Notes under the pieces: model-generated | The model's input: only the letters and a program-made list of their open reading frames with translations | Database searches by the model: none | Told to the model about the DNA's origin: nothing | Position numbers and translations under genes: made by a program | Assembly: GCA_910586675.1 (NCBI GenBank) | Contig: CAJUJO010000001.1 | Coordinates: forward strand, 23,817-87,816 | Origin: an uncultured Christensenellaceae bacterium | GTDB taxonomy: Bacteria > Bacillota > Clostridia > Christensenellales > Borkfalkiaceae | Direction of reading: 5' to 3' | DNA: 64,000 nucleotides | In this document: positions 50,586-57,892 of the stretch, one piece after another | Position numbering within the stretch: position 1 is the stretch's first letter | How the letters are laid out: each line of letters starts with the position of its first letter

Positions 50586-50909
50586 ATGGCAAACAACGTA
50601 AAAGAAGTGAACGGAAAGGAATTGGAAGAGCTGGTGAGTTCCGGCAAGACGGTGGTATGCGATTTTTGGGCGTCTTGGTGCGGCCCCTGCCGTATGCTCG
50701 CACCCGTTTTAGACGGGCTTGCCGCCGAGTTTTCCGACCGCGCGTCGTTCGTTAAGGTCAACGTGGACGACGAGGGCGCTGCCGCCGCGAAGTACGGCGT
50801 TATGTCCATTCCCGACGTGTTCGTGTTCGAGGGCGGCGCGGTGAAGGCGCACAATCTCGGGTATCTGCCCGAATCGGCGATGCGCGCCTTTCTGGAAAAA
50901 AATATCTGA
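50586..50909 (+). CDS. trxA: Thioredoxin
   Basis: A 107-residue thioredoxin with the redox motif WASWCGPCRMLAP (active CGPC near residues 33-36), KVNVDDEGAAAAKYGV and the cis-Pro in MSIPDVFVFEGG. There is no signal peptide, so it is cytoplasmic. A terminator follows. Confidence 0.97.
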   Translation: MANNVKEVNGKELEELVSSGKTVVCDFWASWCGPCRMLAPVLDGLAAEFSDRASFVKVNVDDEGAAAAKYGVMSIPDVFVFEGGAVKAHNLGYLPESAMRAFLEKNI

Positions 50910-50923
50910 TCGCGGTTGAATAA

Positions 50924-50956
50924 GAGAGGCGGAGGCGTTCCGCCTCTTCTTTTTTG
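50924..50956 (+). terminator. Intrinsic terminator after trxA
   Basis: GAGGCGGA / TCCGCCTC around a short loop with TTCTTTTTT after it, just ahead of the ECF sigma promoter. Confidence 0.9.
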
Positions 50957-50964
50957 TTTTTGTA

Positions 50965-50993
50965 TTGACAATTTCGGGTCTCCGTATTAAAAT
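50965..50993 (+). promoter_or_regulatory. Promoter of the ECF sigma factor operon
   Basis: Perfect TTGACA (50965-50970), 17 bases, TAAAAT (50988-50993). It looks like a housekeeping promoter; no ECF-type GGAAC...CGT pair was recognised. Confidence 0.8.
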
Positions 50994-51021
50994 AAAGGAA
51001 AACGCGCGGGAGGGAGTCGGT

Positions 51022-51570
51022 TTGCCTGACGATTGCGGACAACTGAATGAACTGCTGCGCGAGTTGAAGCGGGGCAACGCGCAAGCGCTCGACGGTATTT
51101 TATTGCTTGCCGGCGGGCGCATGCTCGCTCTGGCGCGCGGCATCGTGCGTAACCGTTCCGACGCGGAGGACGTCGTGCAGGATTCCTTCTGGAAGATTGC
51201 GCGGGGCGCGAAGTCCTATAAAGACGGCACGAACGGGTACGCCTGGATCATGCGCGTCGTGCGGAATACGGCATTTGATTTGTTGCGCAGGCGGCGCGTC
51301 CGCGCCGAAGAGGACATAGAGGAATTTTTTCACTTATCGGACGAGCGGTATTCCGCGGAAGGGCGCGATGGCGCCCTCGTGCTGGAAGAGGCGGTTTCAA
51401 AGCTCGATTGGCTCGGCAAAAGGATGATTTATTACAGGTACTATCTCGACTGGACGGTGCGGGATATCGCAAAGGAAACGGGAATGAGCAAATCGGCGGT
51501 GCAGCGCGCGGTAAGCGCCGCGGAAGAGGCGCTGAAAGCTTTTCTCGACGCGGGACAAAGCGGGGACTAA
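51022..51570 (+). CDS. ECF-type RNA polymerase sigma factor
   Basis: A 182-residue sigma-70 family factor with only regions 2 and 4. Region 2 is RSDAEDVVQDSFWKIARGAKSY with a following YAWIMRVVRNTAFDLLRRRR. Region 4 carries the HTH VRDIAKETGMSKSAVQRAVS. The frame opens at 50965, but that TTG is the promoter -35; the TTG at 51022 is seven bases after GGAGGGAG and gives the normal length. A putative anti-sigma gene follows 13 bases later. The stimulus is unknown. Confidence 0.9.
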   Translation: MPDDCGQLNELLRELKRGNAQALDGILLLAGGRMLALARGIVRNRSDAEDVVQDSFWKIARGAKSYKDGTNGYAWIMRVVRNTAFDLLRRRRVRAEEDIEEFFHLSDERYSAEGRDGALVLEEAVSKLDWLGKRMIYYRYYLDWTVRDIAKETGMSKSAVQRAVSAAEEALKAFLDAGQSGD

Positions 51571-51583
51571 ATACGTTGTTATT

Positions 51584-52288
51584 ATGAAAGATATGAAGAA
51601 GGACGAAAAAATCGAAGCGTGTTTCCGCGAATACTTTCAAGGGAACGGCGCGCCCGCCTGCGATCTCACGCAGGCGAAGCGCGCCTCCGAGGAAGAGGCG
51701 CACGCGCGGAAAAAGAGGACGGGGCAGCGCTTAAAGCTCGCCTCGGCTTTGGCATGCTTCGCGCTCGCGGCGAGCCTATGTATCGTATTTCTTCCTTCCG
51801 TTTTCGGCGGCGCGGAGAGCGGCAACGAGGGCGCCGCGCCGCCTCCTGCGGATATCGGCGGACAAAAGACCGTATACAGCCTTTCCGAAACGACGTCCCG
51901 CGCATCCGACTACTGGGAAATGAAAGAAAGTTACGCCTTGCAGACGGAAATGTTGTTCCCCTTCGAGTGGGCGGACAACGCTTCTTGCGCGTTTACGCTG
52001 TATGAATACAAGGGAACTTCCGTGCTCGTCCGCGCCGATTTGAGGTACGGCGGCATGCGTAAATTCGACGCGAGCGTATATATCGATTTGACGGGCGGAC
52101 GGTTTGAAACGGAGGAGTTCGGGGAGCTGCGCGCGTACGAGTACGGGCAGATCAAAACGGAATACCTGAACGGGGAATACGTTTCTTCCGCATACTGCAT
52201 GCGCGGCTCGACGGAATATCTGATTACCGAGGTTACCTCTCCGCAGGAGGATTCCGCGGAATATCTCGTCGATCTCATACAAAAATAA
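51584..52288 (+). CDS. Probable membrane anti-sigma factor
   Basis: A 234-residue single-pass protein: about 48 cytoplasmic residues, one helix near residues 50-70, a short Gly/Glu/Pro linker, and about 150 extracytoplasmic residues with a beta-rich pattern (FTLYEYKGTSVLVRADLRYGG, GRFETEEFGELRAYEYG). The topology and position right after an ECF sigma gene suggest an anti-sigma factor, but no zinc-type (HxxxCxxC) domain is visible in the cytoplasmic part, so this is inferred from context. Confidence 0.65.
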   Translation: MKDMKKDEKIEACFREYFQGNGAPACDLTQAKRASEEEAHARKKRTGQRLKLASALACFALAASLCIVFLPSVFGGAESGNEGAAPPPADIGGQKTVYSLSETTSRASDYWEMKESYALQTEMLFPFEWADNASCAFTLYEYKGTSVLVRADLRYGGMRKFDASVYIDLTGGRFETEEFGELRAYEYGQIKTEYLNGEYVSSAYCMRGSTEYLITEVTSPQEDSAEYLVDLIQK

Positions 52289-52353
52289 TTGAGAATGCGG
52301 GACAAAACGCCGTTTCGCGCGTTGTAACGGTAAATATTCATAAGGGGTAAACG

Positions 52354-53874
52354 ATGATGAAAAAGAAATTTGTTTCCGTTGTCGTCTGTTCGCTGGCGCT
52401 TCTGTTCGGCGCAGGGTTTGCGGGGTGCGACGCGGCGCAAGGCGGCTGGGTGCCCGCGCCCGGCGAAGGATTGGCGTTTGACGCGGACGGCGAGGCGGGA
52501 AATTATCGGTATCCGGACGTCGAGGAGCAAAAGTTTTACGACGCAGAAAAGCAGCCGTCGTCCTATTTCTCGCTCGATCGAAATACGGCGGGGTATTCGC
52601 TCATGCGCGCGCAGATCAACGCGGGCGACCGTATTGTCGCTTCCTCGGTGAGAATCGAAGAGCTCGTCAATTATTTTTCCTACGAATATCCCGCGCCAGC
52701 GGAAGGTGAGGGCTTGAAGGCGACGGCGTACCTTTCCGAATGTCCCTGGAACGAGGGGCACAACCTGATCACCGTCGGTTTGAAGTCGGAAGAGCGCGTG
52801 CTTGCCGAAGGGAAAAATAACTACGTATTTCTGATCGACGTATCCGGTTCCATGTCGGCGCGCGTGAAAGGGTTAGAGGGGCAGACCTGCCTCGATCTCG
52901 TAAAATACGGCATCGGGAAGCTGACGGACGGCTTGGGCGCAAACGACGCCGTTTCCGTCGTCAAATACGCGAGCGGCGAGGAAACGGTTTTAGAGCCGAC
53001 GCTGGCGACGGAGGAGGGAAAGGCGCAGATCAAACGGGCGGTGAACGGACTTACCGCATACGGCGCCACCAACGGTTCGGGCGGGCTGGAGCTTGCGTAC
53101 CGCAATGCGGAAAAGTATTTTTCCGACGAAGGGAACAATCGCGTTATTCTGATGACGGACGGAGATTTCAACGTCGGGATCAGAAACGAGACGGAGTTGA
53201 AGGAATTCATACAGGAAAAGGCGAGAAAGGGCGTGTACCTTTCCGTGCTCGGCGTAGGCATGGGCAACATGCGCGACGACTTTATGCAGACGCTCGCGCT
53301 GAACGGCAACGGAAATTATGCCTATATCGACACCCCGCGCGAAGCGGAAAAGGTGCTGTGCGAGGAACTCGGCGGGCTGCTTTCCGTCGTCGCAAAAGAT
53401 GCGAAGGCGGGCGTTACCTTCTCGGGCGATGCCGTCGTCAAATACCGCTTGATCGGCTACGACATGAAAATGCTGTCCGAAGACGACTTTGAAAACGCCG
53501 AAAAAGACGCGGGCGAAATCGGGAGCAACCTCTGCGTTACCGCCCTGTACGAAGCCGAACTAAGCGAATCCGTGCAGGCGGGCGCGCCGCTTGCGGAGGT
53601 TTGCGTGCGGTTCAAGTCGACGAGCGGAAAGGAGAAGGAAATTTCCGTATCGGTGGAACACGTTTTGACGGAAACGGACGATCTTGCGTTTATCTCCTGC
53701 GTGGCGGAGTTCGGGCTGATTTTGCGCAATTCCGCATATAAGGGGGATGCAGACCTTTCTTCCGTGCTATCCCGCCTGAACGATTTAACGCCTTATCTCG
53801 AAGGAGACGTTTACAAGGCGGAGTTCAGGCAGCTTGTCGAAAAGGCAAGGCGTTCGGGTTATTACGAAGCCTGA
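52354..53874 (+). CDS. von Willebrand factor A-domain lipoprotein, YfbK-like
   Basis: A 506-residue lipoprotein with lipobox FAGC near residue 25. Residues about 60-140 are the conserved region ahead of the vWA domain (NTAGYSLMRAQINAGDRI, VRIEELVNYFSYEYP, CPWNEGHNLITVGLKS). The vWA domain, about 155-340, has an intact MIDAS DVSGSMS (D162), plus TNGSGGLELAY and MTDGDFNVG. The rest matches the C-terminal domain of YfbK. It probably binds divalent metal and a ligand at the cell surface. It is the third gene of the sigma/anti-sigma operon. Confidence 0.9.
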   Translation: MMKKKFVSVVVCSLALLFGAGFAGCDAAQGGWVPAPGEGLAFDADGEAGNYRYPDVEEQKFYDAEKQPSSYFSLDRNTAGYSLMRAQINAGDRIVASSVRIEELVNYFSYEYPAPAEGEGLKATAYLSECPWNEGHNLITVGLKSEERVLAEGKNNYVFLIDVSGSMSARVKGLEGQTCLDLVKYGIGKLTDGLGANDAVSVVKYASGEETVLEPTLATEEGKAQIKRAVNGLTAYGATNGSGGLELAYRNAEKYFSDEGNNRVILMTDGDFNVGIRNETELKEFIQEKARKGVYLSVLGVGMGNMRDDFMQTLALNGNGNYAYIDTPREAEKVLCEELGGLLSVVAKDAKAGVTFSGDAVVKYRLIGYDMKMLSEDDFENAEKDAGEIGSNLCVTALYEAELSESVQAGAPLAEVCVRFKSTSGKEKEISVSVEHVLTETDDLAFISCVAEFGLILRNSAYKGDADLSSVLSRLNDLTPYLEGDVYKAEFRQLVEKARRSGYYEA

Positions 53875-53916
53875 GAAAAATAATCGAATGATATATTTTC
53901 AAAAACTTGACAGTTG

Positions 53917-53934
53917 ACTTGACAGCTGTCAAGT
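53917..53934. promoter_or_regulatory. Likely NiaR operator upstream of nadA
   Basis: ACTTGACAGCTGTCAAGT is a perfect 18-base palindrome that contains the -35 box. A further half-site ACTTGACAG lies at 53905-53913, 12 bases earlier. A repressor bound here would block RNA polymerase. Confidence 0.8.
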
Positions 53935-53947
53935 TTTTTTGTATACT
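53919..53947 (+). promoter_or_regulatory. Promoter of the nad operon
   Basis: TTGACA (53919-53924), 17-base spacer, TATACT (53942-53947). Confidence 0.85.
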
Positions 53948-53984
53948 GAATAGAAACCGCCCGCAGCAGGCGGAAGAGGTGGCT

Positions 53985-54875
53985 ATGAAAGATCGGGAGC
54001 ACGGCGGGGACGCGCTCGTCCTTGCACATTATTACGCGCCCGCGGAAGTACAGCGCACGGCGGACTTCGTCGGGGACAGCTACGCGCTCGCTAAAAAGGC
54101 GAAGGAAAGCGATAAAGATACCGTCGTTTTCTGCGGCGTGTCCTTTATGGGGGAGAGCGCGAAAATCCTTTGTCCCGAAAAGACGGTGTATCTGCCCGAG
54201 CCCGCCGCGCATTGCGCTATGGCGGACATGGCGGACGAAGAGGAAATCATGCGCCTTCGGCGGGAGGTTCCCGACCTCGCGGTGGTAACCTACATCAATT
54301 CTTCGGCGCGGCTGAAAGCGCTCTCCGACGTCATCGTAACCAGCTCCAATGCGCAGAAGATCGTCGCGGCTCTTCCGCAAAAAAATATTTATTTTATTCC
54401 CGATCAAAACCTCGGCAAATACGTCGCGGCGCACGATACATCCGGCAAGAACTTTATCTTCGGGCGGGGATACTGTCCCGTTCATGCGGCGGTTACGGCG
54501 GAGGACGTGCTTCGCGCCAAGACCGCGCACCCCGATGCGCGTTTTCTCACTCACCCCGAGTGTGCGGCGGAAGTCTGCGCGCTCGCCGATTACGTCGGTT
54601 CAACGGCGGGCATTATTTCCTTTGCCGAAGATTCTGAAGCGCGTGAGTTTATCGTCGGAACGGAAGAGGGCGTTTTATACGAACTCGAACGCCGTTGCCC
54701 GAATAAAAAGTTTTATCTCGTCCGCGTTCGTTTTCTGTGCGAAGATATGAAAAAGATCACGCGCGAGAAGGTGCGCGCCGCGCTTGCGGGCGAGCTTCCG
54801 CCCGTAGAAGTTGAGGAAAAAGTGCGCGTAAAAGCCGAACGCGCCCTTCTGAGAATGCTGGAGCTTGCGCAATGA
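53985..54875 (+). CDS. nadA: Quinolinate synthase
   Basis: A 296-residue 4Fe-4S enzyme that condenses iminoaspartate with dihydroxyacetone phosphate. The three cluster cysteines are at C77 (AAHCAMADM), C164 (GYCPVH) and C252 (FLCEDMKKIT), with spacing 87 and 88 as expected. It has LAHYYAPAEVQ at the start. ATG 53985 follows GGAAGAGGTGGCT; the open frame upstream covers the operator. It overlaps nadB by four bases. Confidence 0.97.
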   Translation: MKDREHGGDALVLAHYYAPAEVQRTADFVGDSYALAKKAKESDKDTVVFCGVSFMGESAKILCPEKTVYLPEPAAHCAMADMADEEEIMRLRREVPDLAVVTYINSSARLKALSDVIVTSSNAQKIVAALPQKNIYFIPDQNLGKYVAAHDTSGKNFIFGRGYCPVHAAVTAEDVLRAKTAHPDARFLTHPECAAEVCALADYVGSTAGIISFAEDSEAREFIVGTEEGVLYELERRCPNKKFYLVRVRFLCEDMKKITREKVRAALAGELPPVEVEEKVRVKAERALLRMLELAQ

Positions 54876-56161
54876 ATTTTATCAACGGTTATGACGTCCT
54901 TATCGCGGGCGCGGGCGTAGCGGGGCTCAACTGCGCCCTGCATCTTCCGCCCGATATGAAGGCATTCGTCGTCTGTAAAGGGAGCTTAAAACAGAGCGAT
55001 TCCTTTCTCGCGCAGGGCGGAATCTGCGTTTTGCGCGGAGAAGAGGATTTCGAGGGATATTTCGATGATACGCTGCGCGCGGGGCATTACGAAAACGACC
55101 GCGCCGCCGTGCGGTGCATGATAGAAAATTCCCGCGCGGCGATCGATGAGTTAATTTCGATCGGCGCGCGGTTTGCGCGGGAGGCGGACGGCTCCCTTTC
55201 CTACACGCGCGAAGGGGCGCATTCCCGCCCGCGTATTCTTTTTCACGCCGATTGTACGGGCAAAGAAATTACTTCCCGTTTGCTCGCGGAAGCACGAAAA
55301 AGATCGAATATCACGCTCGCGCCGTATACGACGCTCGCGGACTTGATAACGGAGGACGGGGAATGCCGCGGCGGCGTGTTGCGCGATAATCAGTCGGGCA
55401 AAATCTCCGCCGTGCCCGCGCGCGCCGTCGTGCTGGCGACGGGCGGCGTGGGCGGGCTGTTCGAGCATTCCACCAACTTCCGCATTTTAACGGGCGACGG
55501 GCTCGCGCTGAGCCTTAAACACGGCGCCGCGCTCGAGCATCCCGATTACGTGCAGATTCACCCTACCACGCTGTATACGGGAAAAAGAGGAAGGCGGTTT
55601 CTCATTTCCGAGTCGGTGCGCGGGGAGGGCGCGCATCTTCTGAATGCCGCGGGCGAGCGGTTCGTGGACGAGCTGCTGCCGCGCGACAAAGTAACGGAAG
55701 CCATTTATGCGCAGATGAAGAAAGAGGGAAGCAATTTCGTCCGCCTCGATCTGCGCACGGTAAAGGGGGGAAGGGAAACGCTCGTGAGCCATTTCCCCGG
55801 AATCGTCAAGCGGTGCGCGAAGGAGGGTTATGACGCGTTTTCCGCGCCCATTCCCGTCGTGCCCGCGCAGCACTATTTCATGGGCGGAGTCAAGAGCGGA
55901 CTTTCGGGCAGAACGACGCTCCCGCGCTTGTACGCCGTGGGCGAAACGTGCTGCAACGGCGTGCACGGGAAAAACCGCCTTGCGTCCAATTCCCTGCTCG
56001 AATCGCTCATCTTCGCGCGTCGTGCCGCGGAGGATATCGCGGGGCTTGCTCCCGTGCAAGGAACTTTGCCCGAGGTGCGGGAGGAGGATTATTCCGACCG
56101 CCGCGCGCTCGCGGAAGCATATAAAAAATCGGTAATGAAGGAGGTTCGCCGTGATTTATAA
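54872..56161 (+). CDS. nadB: L-aspartate oxidase
   Basis: A 429-residue FAD protein that oxidises aspartate to iminoaspartate for NadA. It has the FAD motif VLIAGAGVAGLNCAL, SDSFLAQGGI, ATGGVGGLFEHSTN, HPTTLYTG and the C-terminal GKNRLASNSLLESLIFARRAA. Family members are often 480-540 residues, so the C-terminal helical domain is short here, but the core is complete. In anaerobes fumarate can serve as the electron acceptor. Confidence 0.96.
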   Translation: MNFINGYDVLIAGAGVAGLNCALHLPPDMKAFVVCKGSLKQSDSFLAQGGICVLRGEEDFEGYFDDTLRAGHYENDRAAVRCMIENSRAAIDELISIGARFAREADGSLSYTREGAHSRPRILFHADCTGKEITSRLLAEARKRSNITLAPYTTLADLITEDGECRGGVLRDNQSGKISAVPARAVVLATGGVGGLFEHSTNFRILTGDGLALSLKHGAALEHPDYVQIHPTTLYTGKRGRRFLISESVRGEGAHLLNAAGERFVDELLPRDKVTEAIYAQMKKEGSNFVRLDLRTVKGGRETLVSHFPGIVKRCAKEGYDAFSAPIPVVPAQHYFMGGVKSGLSGRTTLPRLYAVGETCCNGVHGKNRLASNSLLESLIFARRAAEDIAGLAPVQGTLPEVREEDYSDRRALAEAYKKSVMKEVRRDL

Positions 56162-57008
56162 CCAAGTTACGCAAAAACTGCACGCAGACGAAATTATTTT
56201 AAGCGCCCTGCGGGAGGACATTCCGTGGGAGGACGTTTCGGCAAACGCCGTCATGCCCGAAGGGAAGCGGGGCAAAGCCGAGCTTATCTGCAAACAGGAC
56301 GGCGTGATCGCGGGGCTTCCCGTGTTCGCGCGCACGTTCGAGCTGCTCGACGAAGGCGCGGAGGTGAAATGCTTCGTAAAGGACGGCGACGGAGTGAAAG
56401 CGGGGCAGCTGCTCGCCGAAGTGTACGGCGATATCCGCGCTTTGCTTTCGGGCGAGCGTACGGCGCTCAACTTCTTGCAACGCATGAGCGGGATTGCAAC
56501 GTATACGCGTTCCGTCGCAAACTGTCTCGAAGGCACGGGTACCGTCCTTCTCGACACGAGAAAGACGGCGCCCGGCTTGCGCATTTTCGAAAAGTACGCC
56601 GTTACGGTCGGCGGCGGACAGAACCACCGCTTTAATCTTTCGGACGGCGTTTTGCTCAAAGACAATCACATCGGCGCGGCAGGCGGCGTGAAGCAGGCGA
56701 TCGCGGCGGCGAGAAAATACGCGCCCTTCGTGCGGAAAATCGAGATCGAGGTGGAAACGCTCGAACAGCTGGAAGAAGCGCTCGCGGCGGGCGCCGATAT
56801 CGTTATGCTCGACAACATGAAGGGGGAAACGCTGGAACGTGCGGTGCGGCTCGCAAAGGGCAGGGCGCAGACGGAGGTTTCCGGCAACGTTACCAAGGAA
56901 AACATCGGTCGGCTCGCCTCGCTCGGCGTGGATTATATCTCTTCGGGGGCGCTCACGCACAGTGCGCCCGTGCTCGACGTGTCGCTTAAAAATCTGCGCC
57001 CGCTGTAA
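56151..57008 (+). CDS. nadC: Nicotinate-nucleotide pyrophosphorylase (quinolinate phosphoribosyltransferase)
   Basis: A 285-residue enzyme that makes nicotinate mononucleotide from quinolinate and PRPP. It has LNFLQRMSGIAT, LDTRKTAPGLR, GGGQNHRFNLSDGVLLKDNH and the VSGNVTKENI / DYISSGALTHSAP end. The start is GTG at 56151 with a strong AAGGAGG site, overlapping nadB by 11 bases. Confidence 0.97.
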   Translation: MIYNQVTQKLHADEIILSALREDIPWEDVSANAVMPEGKRGKAELICKQDGVIAGLPVFARTFELLDEGAEVKCFVKDGDGVKAGQLLAEVYGDIRALLSGERTALNFLQRMSGIATYTRSVANCLEGTGTVLLDTRKTAPGLRIFEKYAVTVGGGQNHRFNLSDGVLLKDNHIGAAGGVKQAIAAARKYAPFVRKIEIEVETLEQLEEALAAGADIVMLDNMKGETLERAVRLAKGRAQTEVSGNVTKENIGRLASLGVDYISSGALTHSAPVLDVSLKNLRPL

Positions 57009-57020
57009 GGAGAGCGAAAT

Positions 57021-57530
57021 ATGAAAGGGGAAGAACGGCGGGAAAAACTCGCCGAAAAGATAAGGGAGGCGGAGCGCCCCTGCCCTGCGGGAACACTCGC
57101 GGAAGCGTTCGGCGTTTCCCGCCAGGTCATCGTGCAGGACGTCGCCGTGCTGCGCGCAAAGGGGATTCCCGTCGCCGCGACGGTGCGCGGGTACGTCTGG
57201 GCGGAAAAGCGGCGCTGTTCGCGCGTGTTCAAGGTCAATCACACGGACGGCGAAATCGGCGACGAGCTCGCGCTCATCGTGAACGAAGGCGGCACGGTAG
57301 AGGACGTATTCGTCAAGCACCGCGTATACGGCACGCTCTCCGCGCCGCTCGGCATTTCCGATTCGGTGCAGGTGAGCGAATTCGTCCGTTCCATCACGGC
57401 GGGCAATAGCCGCCCGCTCAAAAATGTAACGGACGGTTTTCACTATCATACCGTGAGCGCCGAAAGCGAAGAGCGTTTGCAGAAGATTCGCTCGGCGCTG
57501 AAAGTGCGCGGTTACCTCGTGGAAGAGTAA
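57021..57530 (+). CDS. niaR: Niacin-responsive repressor NiaR
   Basis: A 169-residue regulator: an N-terminal winged HTH (LAEAFGVSRQVIVQDVAVLRAKG) and a C-terminal 3H domain named for its conserved histidines (VNHTDG, VKHRVYG, DGFHYHT). It represses NAD synthesis and niacin uptake genes when nicotinate is available. Placed at the end of nadABC, it most likely controls that operon, including itself, through the palindrome at 53917-53934. Confidence 0.95.
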   Translation: MKGEERREKLAEKIREAERPCPAGTLAEAFGVSRQVIVQDVAVLRAKGIPVAATVRGYVWAEKRRCSRVFKVNHTDGEIGDELALIVNEGGTVEDVFVKHRVYGTLSAPLGISDSVQVSEFVRSITAGNSRPLKNVTDGFHYHTVSAESEERLQKIRSALKVRGYLVEE

Positions 57531-57543
57531 ATAATTTTATGGA

Positions 57544-57588
57544 CGCGCCCGACTTATTTCGATAAAGTCGGGCGCGTATTTTTTTTTT
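57544..57588 (+). terminator. Intrinsic terminator of the nad operon
   Basis: CGCGCCCGACTT / AAGTCGGGCGCG stem followed by TATTTTTTTTT. Confidence 0.93.
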
Positions 57589-57806
57589 GGAATAAGCGCG
57601 GTTCCGCATAAAAGAAAATTAATTGCAAATAGCTTTATTCGGGGGAGCATTTTTCTTTGCGGCGCACGGGCGCGCCGGGTTCGGGGCTTTGCCCGATTGC
57701 GGGAAGTTTGTTGTCCGCTGCTCGGATTGTTTTACGTAAGAATGAAAGAGTATAGATTAACGTTAAAAAAATTTTGCGTAACGGCAAAAAATTTCTTAAA
57801 AAAGTA
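57589..57806. other. Gene-free stretch upstream of the giant lipoprotein gene
   Basis: The whole gap between niaR and the lipoprotein gene is 362 bases. After the terminator it holds a GC-rich patch (57655-57720) containing TTTGTTGTCCG, similar to the end of the dispersed hairpin element at the right edge of the window, then an AT-rich stretch leading to the promoter. No gene is supported. Confidence 0.5.
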
Positions 57807-57835
57807 TTGACAAACCAAAAGATGCGTTGTAGAAT
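57807..57835 (+). promoter_or_regulatory. Promoter of the giant lipoprotein gene
   Basis: Perfect TTGACA (57807-57812), 17 bases, TAGAAT (57830-57835), 57 bases before the start. Confidence 0.8.
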
Positions 57836-57892
57836 TATGATAACCATAAATAAAAAGTGGTAAATAATTTCATATTAGGGGGAAAGAAAGGC

